A stretch of 16,755 nucleotides of DNA, taken from contig CAIUXU010000497.1 of NCBI GenBank assembly GCA_903903205.1, forward strand, positions 1 through 16,755. The letters run 5' to 3'. A program made the position numbers and the translations under genes. Position 1 is the stretch's first letter. Every line of letters starts with the position of its first letter. The notes beneath the pieces were generated by a model. The model was not told where the DNA came from. It worked only from the letters and a program-made list of their open reading frames with translations, and searched no databases. Positions 1 through 6,956 of the stretch are shown piece after piece. Origin of the DNA: an uncultured Syntrophobacterales bacterium (GTDB taxonomy: Bacteria > Desulfobacterota > Syntrophia > Syntrophales > UBA5619).

Positions 1-1
1 C

Positions 2-457
2 GAAATATTTGACCGGGCCAAACCACTTTTCGAGCGGATGGGAAAGAAGATCGTTCATCTTGGCGCGAACGGCGCGGGACAGGCGGCCAAGGCCTGCAAC
101 CAGATCGTAGCATCCTTGACCATCGAAGGGGTGGCCGAAGCGTTTACCTTCGCCCGGAGAAGCGGTGTGGATCCCGGAAGAGTGCGGGAGGCGCTGCTGG
201 GCGGTTTTGCAAACAGCCGAATTCTCGAGGTCCATGGACAGCGGATGCTGGATCATGATTTCCGCCCGGGGTTCAAGGTGCGTCTCCATCAAAAGGATCT
301 ACGGATCGTCATGGAGACGGCACACCAGATGGGCATTGCGCTGCCCGGTTCCGCCCTGGTGGCGCAGCACCTGAACGCCCTCATCGGGAGCGGGGAAGGT
401 GAACTCGATTCATCCGCCCTTGTAAACGCAATTGAACGATTGAATGAGGGCAGATAA
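2..457 (+). CDS. Beta-hydroxyacid dehydrogenase (HIBADH/GlxR family), 3' part only
   Basis: This is the C-terminal half of an NAD(P)-dependent beta-hydroxyacid dehydrogenase, the family that holds 3-hydroxyisobutyrate dehydrogenase and tartronate semialdehyde reductase. The reading frame is open from base 2, so the gene begins to the left of the window; the ATG at 38 is internal. The visible part carries the family's catalytic-lysine motif (NGAGQAAKACNQ) and the all-helical C-terminal domain. The N-terminal Rossmann domain is missing from view. The stop at 455-457 shares one base with the ATG of the next gene, which is a close paralogue: about 80 of 139 aligned residues are identical by eye. 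The two genes therefore look like a tandem duplication in one transcript. The substrate cannot be told from the sequence; candidates are tartronate semialdehyde, 3-hydroxyisobutyrate, or a related small 2- or 3-hydroxyacid or its semialdehyde. Confidence 0.88.
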   Translation, partial: EIFDRAKPLFERMGKKIVHLGANGAGQAAKACNQIVASLTIEGVAEAFTFARRSGVDPGRVREALLGGFANSRILEVHGQRMLDHDFRPGFKVRLHQKDLRIVMETAHQMGIALPGSALVAQHLNALIGSGEGELDSSALVNAIERLNEGR

Positions 458-1353
458 TGGATGAAAAGATGCTAACCAAAGTGGCTTTTATCGGTCTGGG
501 CGTCATGGGAAAACCAATGGCCCTGAACCTGATCAAAGGTGGTTACAGCCTCCGGGTTTACGGACGGCGTAAAGAGACGATGATCCCGCTGGTGGAAGCC
601 GGCGCCATCGCCTGCGAATCGCCGGAAGATGCGGCCCGCGAATGCGATGTCATCTTTACCATGGTGACCACAACCCGGGATGTCCAGGAGGTCGTCCTGG
701 GCGAGCGGGGCGTCATCGCCGGAGCCCGGCCCGGCGCCATTGTCGTCGATATGGGCACCATTTCACCCTCCGCGACCCGTGAAATAGCAGCGCGACTCAC
801 CGAAGCCGGCATCGAGGCGCTCGACGCCCCCGTTTCGGGCGGAGGCATCGGGGCCGTCAGCGGAACCCTTTCCATCATGGTCGGAGGCAAACCGGAAATA
901 TTTGAACGGGTCGTCCCTCTTTTTTCCTGTATGGGCAAAAACATCGTCCATATCGGTCCGAACGGCGCGGGGCAGGTGGCCAAAGCATGCAACCAGGTGG
1001 TCATGCTCGTTGCGCTTCAGGGGTTGGCCGAGGCCTTCGCCTTCGCCCGCAAAAACGGGCTGGATGCAGCGAAGGTGTATGAGGCCCTGTCCGGCGGTGC
1101 AGCCCAGAGCAGAATCCTGGAGGTGCTGGGGAAACGGATGGTGGAGAGAAATTACGATCCCGGGATCGAGGCACGCCTCCACTACAAGGATATCCAGATT
1201 GTGCTGGACGAGGCCCATAACCTCGGCATGGCGCTGCCCGGAACCGCTCTGGTCACGCAGATGTTCAATGCGCTGATCGGCCGCGGCGGCGGCAACCAGG
1301 ATTCTTCACAACTTGTTGAAGTGATTGACACCCTGTCCAAAGCGCGGCCATAG
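457..1353 (+). CDS. Beta-hydroxyacid dehydrogenase (HIBADH/GlxR family)
   Basis: This is a complete 298-residue member of the 3-hydroxyisobutyrate dehydrogenase / tartronate semialdehyde reductase family, at the usual family length. It shows the N-terminal dinucleotide motif GLGVMG (residues 13-18), the substrate-binding motif DAPVSGG (123-129) and the catalytic lysine K176 in GAGQVAKACN. Two arginines after the second strand (VYGRRKE, 35-41) sit where NADP-dependent members usually have basic residues, so NADPH is the likelier cofactor (inference). The ATG at 457 overlaps the previous stop (TAATG) and has GAGGG at 446-450, six bases upstream; a second ATG at 469 is possible but less well placed. 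It probably reduces or oxidises a small hydroxyacid or semialdehyde. Tartronate semialdehyde would fit the glyoxylate aminotransferase elsewhere in the window, but that gene lies on the other strand, so the link is weak. Confidence 0.9.
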   Translation: MDEKMLTKVAFIGLGVMGKPMALNLIKGGYSLRVYGRRKETMIPLVEAGAIACESPEDAARECDVIFTMVTTTRDVQEVVLGERGVIAGARPGAIVVDMGTISPSATREIAARLTEAGIEALDAPVSGGGIGAVSGTLSIMVGGKPEIFERVVPLFSCMGKNIVHIGPNGAGQVAKACNQVVMLVALQGLAEAFAFARKNGLDAAKVYEALSGGAAQSRILEVLGKRMVERNYDPGIEARLHYKDIQIVLDEAHNLGMALPGTALVTQMFNALIGRGGGNQDSSQLVEVIDTLSKARP

Positions 1354-1431
1354 CATACGCCGGTATCCCCGTATCCTCCCCGATGAGCGGAAGTGATTTT
1401 TTATCAAATGGTTACCGCCAATGAATAACGC

Positions 1432-1459
1432 TTGACAAGACACCTGATTCTGCTAGCCT
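1432..1459 (+). promoter_or_regulatory. Probable sigma-70-type promoter
   Basis: A perfect -35 hexamer TTGACA (1432-1437) is followed after 16 bases by TAGCCT (1454-1459). The second element is a weak -10 hexamer but carries an extended TGn motif at 1451-1453. Transcription would start near 1466 and give a leader of roughly 175 bases before the ATG at 1643. It lies in the only sizeable intergenic gap and points towards the 115-residue protein and permease genes. The assignment rests on consensus matching only. Confidence 0.55.
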
Positions 1460-1548
1460 CGCATAAAATAGAGAAGAGAATCGTTTGTGACTGTTTCAGC
1501 TTCGCAAGAACCGCTGCATCGGCCTTCCCTTAGCAAATCAGGAACTCT

Positions 1549-1569
1549 GGAAATGTTCCTTGCATTTCC
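1549..1569 (+). promoter_or_regulatory. Small perfect hairpin in leader
   Basis: GGAAATG (1549-1555) pairs perfectly with CATTTCC (1563-1569) around a seven-base loop. It would lie about 85 bases into the predicted leader of the 115-residue protein gene. There is no T-run after it, so it is not an intrinsic terminator. A role in RNA stability or regulation is possible but unproven. Confidence 0.3.
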
Positions 1570-1642
1570 CATTTAAGGTAATATAGAGTACGCCATACAC
1601 GATCAGTGAAATATAGTGAAGGAGAAGTAATCACAGAAGATT

Positions 1643-1990
1643 ATGGCGTCAAAAATCATTTTTTCAAACATCAGCCGCAGCGACGATTATACGGTTTTAC
1701 TCAATGATCATGCAAGCGCTACCATCACCCCGTTGAAGACAACGATGGTTGATCTGGAACCGGGGGAATATGAACTGTCCGTTCAGGGCAGCAATGAAGA
1801 AGGGTTGCCGAGTATGTGCAAACCGATTCAGGTCAGGATGGCGGATAACCGAACCCTCCACCTGAAGATTGACTCCCGGAACTTTGCGATCGGCATCTAC
1901 GACGAGCAGGGAACACAACTGAATGCTACGCACGGCTTCCTTTGCGGCACCATCGCCGATGGGGTCCATATAGACAATCCCATAGCATGA
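1643..1990 (+). CDS. Hypothetical protein, 115 aa, coupled to the permease gene
   Basis: I do not recognise this protein. It has 115 residues, no signal peptide and no membrane segment. Residues 10-90 alternate short hydrophobic and polar stretches in a pattern that suggests a small beta-sandwich; the piece VDLEPGEYELSVQG (37-50) resembles turns seen in PEGA- and carboxypeptidase-regulatory-like domains, though this is only a visual likeness. There are two cysteines, C59 and C101. The ATG at 1643 is the first start in the frame after a stop at 1628-1630; the nearest Shine-Dalgarno-like sequence (GGAG, 1621-1624) is distant, so initiation may be weak. The TGA stop at 1988-1990 overlaps the ATG of the permease gene (ATGA), a classic translational coupling signal. 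It could be a cytoplasmic partner or regulator of the transporter (inference from coupling alone). Confidence 0.7.
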   Translation: MASKIIFSNISRSDDYTVLLNDHASATITPLKTTMVDLEPGEYELSVQGSNEEGLPSMCKPIQVRMADNRTLHLKIDSRNFAIGIYDEQGTQLNATHGFLCGTIADGVHIDNPIA

Positions 1991-3969
1991 ATATCCCCGA
2001 TAACGATTCAGAGCAGACATTATTTGAGCGTTTGCGGCGGCGCTTTATCGGTGCGCCGCAGGATATCAATGAGCCCTCTCTCTTTCACAAGATGTCGCTG
2101 ATCCCTGTTCTGGCGTGGATCGGTCTGGGGGCCGACGGTCTGTCGTCATCCTCCTACGGACCGGAAGAAGCCTTCAAGGCCCTGGGATCTCACGCCTATC
2201 TGGCCATCTTTATTGCCATCGCAACCGCGCTCACCGTTTTCATTATTGCCTACGCCTATTCCCGCATCATTGAGCGCTTCCCCCACGGCGGTGGCGGATA
2301 TATGGTCTCTACCCACACGATCAGTAGCAGCGCCGGCGTCATTGCCGGGTCGGCTTTGCTTGTGGACTATGTCCTGACCATCACCGTTTCCCTGGCTTCC
2401 TGCGGGGACGCCATCTTCAGCTATCTTCCCGCCGCCTTTTTGCATTACAAGCTGCCCTTTGTCGTTGGGCTGATTACACTTCTCGTCTTCCTCAATCTGC
2501 GGGGGGTGAAGGAGTCCGTGACTTTTCTTGCGCCGATCTTCATCATATTTGTCGTCACCCACATTCTTCTCATTGGCTATGGCCTGGGGACGCACCTGGG
2601 CGAAATCGGACCGGTCGTGGAAAAATACCGCGGAAGCCTGAATCAGGATCTCTCCACAATCGGTTTTGTAGGGATCATGGCGATTTTTTTGCGGGCCTTC
2701 TCCATGGGAGGCGGCACCTATACGGGGATCGAGGCCGTTTCCAACGCCATGAATGTGATGCGGGAACCGAAGGTGCAGACAGGCAAGCGCACCATGGTCT
2801 ACCTGGCCGTCTCTCTCGCCGTTACCGCATCAGGTCTTCTCTTCTGTTATGCCCTCTTTGACATCCAATCTGCCTCGGGAAGAACCCTGAACGCGATCCT
2901 GGCCGATCAGGTTTTCAGCGGCTGGCCTCTCGGCGGCGCCCTGGCTCTGATCACCATCCTGTCGGAGGGGGCTCTCCTGGTGGTCGGCGCCCAATCCGGG
3001 TTTTCCGGCGGTCCCAGCGTCATGGCAAATATGGCCACCGATTCCTGGCTTCCCCGGCGTTTTTCGGCCCTCTCGGAGCGCTTGACCATGCAGAATGGTG
3101 TTCTACTCATGGGAGCGGCATCCCTGGCGGTGCTTTTCTATACCAACGGCTCCGTATCGGCCCTTGTCGTCATGTATTCGATCAACGTTTTTCTCACCTT
3201 CTCGCTCTCTCAGTTCGGCATGGCGAAGTTTTTCTTCCAGAACCGGGAGAAGGACAAGGACTGGGCAAGACACATCGTTGTTCATCTTATTGGCTTGATT
3301 CTCTGCCTGACCATCCTGATCCTGACGGTTTACGAGAAGTTTGGTGAAGGGGGATGGGTCACCCTCGTGATCACATCAGCCCTCATTGGATTGTGCTATT
3401 TGATCCGAAGACATTACCGAAAGGTGCGGACAGGGGTGCGCGAGCTTGAAGAGATCCTTGCGACCGTTCCATCCGGGCACATCCCCAATGAGGAACCTCC
3501 GAATACGAATGAACGGACCGCCATTCTTCTGGTCAGCGGCTACAACGGATCCGGTCTTCACTCCTGGCTTTCCGTTTTTCGGGAATTTCCCAAGCTCTAT
3601 CGAAATTTTATTTTTGTTTCCGTGGCGGAGATCGATTCCGGCGCCTTTAAGGGGGCGGCTGAGATAGAGGCGCTGAAGACATCAGTCTCGGATCAGCTCG
3701 CGAAGTATGTAAAACTGGCCCGCTCCTACGGGTATGCCGCCGATGGGCGCATGAACGTAGGAACCGACGTCGTAGAAACAGCAACCCACCTCTGCCAATC
3801 CATTGTCCAGGAGTTTCCCAAAGCGACTGTCTTTACGGGAAAGCTGGTCTTTCGCCATGAGTATCTCTTCCAGAAAATTCTCCACAACGAGACGGCCTTT
3901 GCCATCCAGCGGCGGCTTCAGTGGGTGGGTATTACGACGGTGATTCTGCCGATCCGGGTTCATATCTGA
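1987..3969 (+). CDS. KimA-type APC-superfamily permease (likely K+ uptake)
   Basis: This is a 660-residue membrane transporter of the amino acid-polyamine-organocation superfamily, most like the KimA (YdaO) potassium/proton symporter group. About twelve hydrophobic segments cover residues 37-475, followed by a soluble C-terminal domain of about 185 residues, as in KimA. Residues recalled as potassium-coordinating in Bacillus KimA have counterparts: D50 and Y57 in GADGLSSSSYG, D127/Y128/T131/S135 in LVDYVLTITVS, and T246 in TYTGIEA. The stretch SWLPRRFSALSERL and the tail LHNETAFAIQ also match the KimA pattern. The start is ATG 1987, which overlaps the preceding stop; the frame is open to 1942, but those extra residues are polar and lie inside the upstream gene. 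A generic amino-acid permease is the alternative. In KimA, c-di-AMP controls activity; whether that holds here is unknown. The 3' end overlaps the convergent binding-protein gene by 38 bases. Confidence 0.8.
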   Translation: MNIPDNDSEQTLFERLRRRFIGAPQDINEPSLFHKMSLIPVLAWIGLGADGLSSSSYGPEEAFKALGSHAYLAIFIAIATALTVFIIAYAYSRIIERFPHGGGGYMVSTHTISSSAGVIAGSALLVDYVLTITVSLASCGDAIFSYLPAAFLHYKLPFVVGLITLLVFLNLRGVKESVTFLAPIFIIFVVTHILLIGYGLGTHLGEIGPVVEKYRGSLNQDLSTIGFVGIMAIFLRAFSMGGGTYTGIEAVSNAMNVMREPKVQTGKRTMVYLAVSLAVTASGLLFCYALFDIQSASGRTLNAILADQVFSGWPLGGALALITILSEGALLVVGAQSGFSGGPSVMANMATDSWLPRRFSALSERLTMQNGVLLMGAASLAVLFYTNGSVSALVVMYSINVFLTFSLSQFGMAKFFFQNREKDKDWARHIVVHLIGLILCLTILILTVYEKFGEGGWVTLVITSALIGLCYLIRRHYRKVRTGVRELEEILATVPSGHIPNEEPPNTNERTAILLVSGYNGSGLHSWLSVFREFPKLYRNFIFVSVAEIDSGAFKGAAEIEALKTSVSDQLAKYVKLARSYGYAADGRMNVGTDVVETATHLCQSIVQEFPKATVFTGKLVFRHEYLFQKILHNETAFAIQRRLQWVGITTVILPIRVHI

Positions 3970-4705
3970 CCGTGGTCGGCGGAACGATCGGGGGCTGCCC
4001 GGTCTTTTTCAAAATCTGCCGTCCCTCACCAGACAGGATATACCGGATGAAGCCCTCCGCTGCTGTCACATTTCTGGCGGTACCCGGAATGGTCACCACG
4101 TTGCGGATATCTTCACTCAGGTTTACCCTTGCCGGAAAAGAAACAATATCCGCATCATCGGCAACCGTCACCGCAGCGGACAGGTAAACAATGCCGGCAT
4201 TGGCCTTACCGCTGCAAACGGCCTTCAATACGTCGGGGATCGTATTTTCTTTTACAGCCCCTTCAATGATCTTTGGCGCCAAATCCGGCTTGCCTTCGGC
4301 GGCAGCAGCTCTTGTGATAAATTCAACCGTCCGGTTGGTGGCCATGTCTTTTTCGCCGGTGACCCGCGCCAACCTGACCCCGTCCCTGGCCATATCGGTC
4401 ATTTGTTTCAGACCGAGAGGATTGCCCTTCCTGGTGATCACCACCAGCTCATTGGCTGAAAAGACGACATACCAGGATGCGGCGTCCAGACTACCGACTT
4501 TCTTGCCGAACATGTATTTAACCACCGCTGGATCGGATGGTGCGAACAGGTCGCAGACCTCTCCGTTGAGGATACGCTCAGCCAATTCTTTGGAGCGGCC
4601 TGAGGTAAGATTCACCATAATATCGGCGTTTATTGCCTCAAAGGCTTTTTTCATTTCGCTCATCGGGCCAGCCAATGAATCAGCATGCCATGCTTCGATA
4701 ATCAT
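3932..4705 (-). CDS. ModA/WtpA-like substrate-binding protein without signal peptide
   Basis: This 257-residue protein has the fold pattern of molybdate/tungstate-type binding proteins. An N-terminal strand with HADSLAGPM (residues 7-15) is followed by a serine/threonine-rich ligand loop (LTSGRSKELAERI, 33-45), the family stretch CDLFAPSDP (51-59), NELVVITRKGNP (85-96), and a late CSGKANAGIVY (164-174). The start is ATG 4705, set by GGAGGA at 4710-4715; a GTG at 4717 falls on the ribosome site. Unusually, the protein begins directly at the mature-like domain. Neither the predicted protein nor the upstream frame (open to about 4786) contains a signal peptide or lipobox. No permease or ATPase gene is adjacent. 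It is the last gene of the leftward run, placed after the tctA terminator. It may be a cytoplasmic oxyanion or organic-anion sensor or binding protein; the ligand is unknown. Confidence 0.75.
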   Translation of the reverse strand: MIIEAWHADSLAGPMSEMKKAFEAINADIMVNLTSGRSKELAERILNGEVCDLFAPSDPAVVKYMFGKKVGSLDAASWYVVFSANELVVITRKGNPLGLKQMTDMARDGVRLARVTGEKDMATNRTVEFITRAAAAEGKPDLAPKIIEGAVKENTIPDVLKAVCSGKANAGIVYLSAAVTVADDADIVSFPARVNLSEDIRNVVTIPGTARNVTAAEGFIRYILSGEGRQILKKTGQPPIVPPTTVRYEPGSAESPS

Positions 4706-4709
4706 TTTG

Positions 4710-4715
4710 TCCTCC
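4710..4715 (-). promoter_or_regulatory. Ribosome binding site fixing the binding-protein start
   Basis: GGAGGA on the minus strand lies four bases before the ATG at 4705. It overlaps the alternative GTG at 4717, so translation must begin at 4705 and no upstream signal peptide is encoded. Confidence 0.75.
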
Positions 4716-4740
4716 ACATTCCAGGTTGTCGAAAGGTTTG

Positions 4741-4777
4741 ATAAAAAAGCCGTATCCGGACAGCGGATACGGCTTTG
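4741..4777 (-). terminator. Intrinsic terminator after tctA
   Basis: A perfect 12-base stem (4747-4758 with 4764-4775) with a five-base loop is extended by A/T pairs. On the minus strand it is followed by TTTTTTAT, the standard form of a Rho-independent terminator. It lies about 33 bases after the tctA stop (4811). On the plus strand there is no T-run. The binding-protein gene starts only 36 bases further on, so it may depend on read-through or on a promoter overlapping this structure. Confidence 0.88.
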
Positions 4778-4810
4778 ACGGTCACGTTACCATGGAGACT
4801 GCCGCCCGAA

Positions 4811-6310
4811 CTACCTGGCCAAGGTCTGGCGGAGTTTGTCCCACGCAGTCGATATCGCCGGCCAAAACAGCATCAGGAGCGCCAGGGAGATGATGGGGCC
4901 GACCAGCCAGTTCGAAAAGAAAACACCCATTGAACCTTGAGAACCCATCATGGCCTGACGGAACGCAATCTCAGCCCGATCGCCGAGCACGACGGCCAGT
5001 ACCATCGGCGCAAGGGGATAATCCAGTTTTTTCAACACATAACCGAGCACACCGAATACCAGCATGACCCAGATGTTGAACATGGCCATGTTCACGGAGA
5101 AGGCGCCGATCGCACAGACGACGATGATGACCGGGGCGATGATGGAAAACGGGATGCGCAGGATCGCCGCAAAAAGCGGAACGGTGGAGAGAACCATGAT
5201 CAGCCCGACGACGTTGGAGAGGTACATGCTGGCGATCAGGCCCCAGACAAACTCCTTCTGCTCGATGAAGAGCAACGGCCCCGGCTGAAGCCCCCAGATC
5301 ATCAGCCCTCCGAGCAGTACCGCTGCGGTTGCTGAACCGGGAATCCCCAGTGCCATCATCGGCAGCAGCGCCGCGCAACCGGATCCATGGGCGGCCGTCT
5401 CTGGAGCGAGCACCCCTTCCAATTCTCCGGTGCCGAACTTGTCACCGTTTTTCGAGAAGCGCTTGGCGATGCCATACCCCATGAACGACGCAGATGTGGC
5501 GCCACCGGGGGTGATTCCCATCCAGGAACCGATGAGACAACTGCGAAGCAGCGTTGCCCAGTACCGGGGCAGCTTTTTCCAGGTTTCCCAGACCACCTTG
5601 GCGTTGATCTTGGCGCTTTTGCCCTCGAACTTGAGCCCCTCTTCCATGCTGACCAGGATCTCTCCGACACCGAATAGTCCGATAACCACGATCAGGAAGT
5701 CGACACCCCGCAGCATTTGCGTAAAGCCGAAGGTCAGGCGCAACTGACCGCTGATCGTATCCATGCCGATCGCTGCAAGACCGAAGCCGAGCATCAGGGC
5801 GATGATGGTCTTCCATGTATCCTTGCCCGTACCGATGAAGCTGCAGAAGGTGAGCAGGTAGACGGCAAAGAATTCAGGAGGGCCGAATTTCAGCGCGAAT
5901 TTTGCCACCAGCGGTGCAAGGAAGGTGATCAGCAGCACGGAAAACAGTGCGCCGACGAACGATCCGGTGAAACACGCTGTGAGGGCTTCACCCGCCCGTC
6001 CTTGCTGGGCGAGCGGGTAACCGTCAAAGGTTGTCGCCACCGAATGGGACTCACCGGGGATATTGAACAGAACCGAGGTAATGGCGCCAGCGAACAGCGA
6101 ACCCCAATAGATACAGGAGAGCATGACGATCGCCGAGGTGGGCTGCATGGTGAAGGTGAGCGGCAGCAAAATGGCCACCCCGTTTGGTCCCCCCAGGCCG
6201 GGCAGCACACCGACAACAACCCCCAAAAAGAGGCCAACCGCCATCATCCACAGATTGTACCATGAAAAGATGACCGCAAAGCCATGAAATAGATTAAAAA
6301 GGTCTTCCAA
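4811..6310 (-). CDS. tctA: Tripartite tricarboxylate transporter, large permease TctA
   Basis: This 499-residue integral membrane protein is the large subunit of a TctABC (TTT-family) secondary transporter, which imports di- or tricarboxylates with a periplasmic binding protein. Family signatures are plain: the glycine-rich VGVLPGLGGPNGVAILLPL near residues 34-52, an internal second copy around ITPGGATSASFMGYGIAKRF, then the EGVLAPETAAHGSG, ALGIPGS and GLQPGP motifs. About twelve hydrophobic segments span the protein, and the length is typical. Translation begins at TTG 6310, supported by AGGAGG at 6319-6324 eight bases upstream and by the usual N-terminal position of the first hydrophobic segment. 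It follows tctB after a 43-base gap and precedes an intrinsic terminator. The substrate is unknown; the neighbouring CoA enzymes suggest a small organic acid (inference). Confidence 0.95.
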   Translation of the reverse strand: MEDLFNLFHGFAVIFSWYNLWMMAVGLFLGVVVGVLPGLGGPNGVAILLPLTFTMQPTSAIVMLSCIYWGSLFAGAITSVLFNIPGESHSVATTFDGYPLAQQGRAGEALTACFTGSFVGALFSVLLITFLAPLVAKFALKFGPPEFFAVYLLTFCSFIGTGKDTWKTIIALMLGFGLAAIGMDTISGQLRLTFGFTQMLRGVDFLIVVIGLFGVGEILVSMEEGLKFEGKSAKINAKVVWETWKKLPRYWATLLRSCLIGSWMGITPGGATSASFMGYGIAKRFSKNGDKFGTGELEGVLAPETAAHGSGCAALLPMMALGIPGSATAAVLLGGLMIWGLQPGPLLFIEQKEFVWGLIASMYLSNVVGLIMVLSTVPLFAAILRIPFSIIAPVIIVVCAIGAFSVNMAMFNIWVMLVFGVLGYVLKKLDYPLAPMVLAVVLGDRAEIAFRQAMMGSQGSMGVFFSNWLVGPIISLALLMLFWPAISTAWDKLRQTLAR

Positions 6311-6318
6311 TTGACAAT

Positions 6319-6324
6319 CCTCCT
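6319..6324 (-). promoter_or_regulatory. Ribosome binding site supporting the TTG start of tctA
   Basis: AGGAGG on the minus strand lies eight bases before the TTG at 6310. No ATG is available nearby in frame, so this site decides the unusual start codon. Confidence 0.7.
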
Positions 6325-6353
6325 AAAACGGTAACACTTCAGTTAAAACCATC

Positions 6354-6869
6354 TCAATATCCGAACAGGGATTCCAGCGGTCCTTTGGGCAGTGGGACCA
6401 GGAACTGGATTTCGAACATCCAGAACAGGACCGCACTGACCCCGACGCTGACCAACACAGTTTTCAGCCAGCTGGTCTTTTCCATCGTCTTCATGAACGC
6501 GCCTATGAACAGGGTAGAGGCGACATAGATGCCGATCACCTGGGTGACCAGCACATAAATCAAAGTAGGCACCAACACCATCAGCACCAGCTTGAACTTC
6601 TCCCAGGTAACGAATACCTTCTCCAGGTTGTGCTTTTTCCCGGAAAATGCTCTTAGAAAAATTACGATGCTCACAATACCGGTGATAGCCCCGATGCGGA
6701 ACGGGAAGTATCCCGCCTGTGGCCCTTCCACGGCCCAGCCCGAACCGATTCGGTAACTGTCGAACATCATCACCACTCCGATGAGGAAGGTGACGACCGC
6801 CGTAACCATTTCCACTGTGTTATGCGACAGGCCGCTATGAGTGCGACCCCCTGTCTGTTTCTGCTCCAT
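6354..6869 (-). CDS. tctB: Tripartite tricarboxylate transporter, small permease TctB
   Basis: This is the small membrane subunit of the TctABC carboxylate transporter. It has 171 residues from the chosen start, slightly longer than many TctB proteins. Four hydrophobic segments are visible: one near residues 22-38, one after the family-typical GYFPFRIGA stretch, and two in the C-terminal half (around LVLMVLVPTLIYVLV and the segment ending AVLFWMFEIQFLVPLPKG). The ATG at 6869 is chosen because GGGGAGG (6876-6882) lies six bases upstream; an upstream TTG at 6893 would place that ribosome site inside the gene. The gene follows tctC after an 87-base gap holding a large GC-rich hairpin and precedes tctA by 43 bases. 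TctB sequences diverge quickly, so the call rests partly on position between tctC and tctA. Confidence 0.92.
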   Translation of the reverse strand: MEQKQTGGRTHSGLSHNTVEMVTAVVTFLIGVVMMFDSYRIGSGWAVEGPQAGYFPFRIGAITGIVSIVIFLRAFSGKKHNLEKVFVTWEKFKLVLMVLVPTLIYVLVTQVIGIYVASTLFIGAFMKTMEKTSWLKTVLVSVGVSAVLFWMFEIQFLVPLPKGPLESLFGY

Positions 6870-6903
6870 GCAATGCCTCCCCTTGCCAAACAAAGAAACA
6901 CCT

Positions 6904-6950
6904 CCCCTGTCCGGCGAACCGGGCTCAAGCCCGCTCTCGCCGGACCGGGG
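6904..6950 (-). repeat. Large GC-rich hairpin between tctC and tctB
   Basis: An inverted repeat pairs GTCCGGCGA (6909-6917) with TCGCCGGAC (6937-6945). An inner stem CGGGCT/AGCCCG (6920-6925 with 6928-6933) and an outer CCCC/GGGG extension (6904-6907 with 6947-6950) lengthen it. It begins only a few bases after the tctC stop. On the minus strand it is followed by a T-rich but interrupted stretch (TGTTTCTTTGTTTGG), not a clean T-run. It probably acts as a partial terminator or as a 3' stability element that makes tctC message more abundant than tctBA. Confidence 0.65.
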
Positions 6951-6956
6951 CAGGCA

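Larger units (their letters stand above)
1354..1642 (+). other. Intergenic region and putative 5' leader
   Basis: This 289-base spacer separates the dehydrogenase pair from the 115-residue protein gene. It holds the probable promoter at 1432-1459 and, downstream of it, a leader with one clear small hairpin at 1549-1569. No intrinsic terminator with a T-run is seen after the dehydrogenase stop at 1353, no tRNA is seen, and no convincing open reading frame lies within it. The A/T-rich stretch just before 1643 contains GGAG at 1621-1624, rather far (18 bases) from the start codon. I did not recognise a known riboswitch. Confidence 0.6.

Noticed and set aside
1466..1642. A c-di-AMP (ydaO-type) riboswitch ahead of the KimA-like permease gene
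   Set aside because: It would make biological sense, but I could not find the conserved core of that riboswitch in this leader. Only a simple stem was seen.
4937..6265. Several plus-strand open frames opposite tctA
   Set aside because: Their products are rich in Asp, Glu, Arg and Gln in the pattern expected from reading hydrophobic codons backwards; tctA itself is certain.
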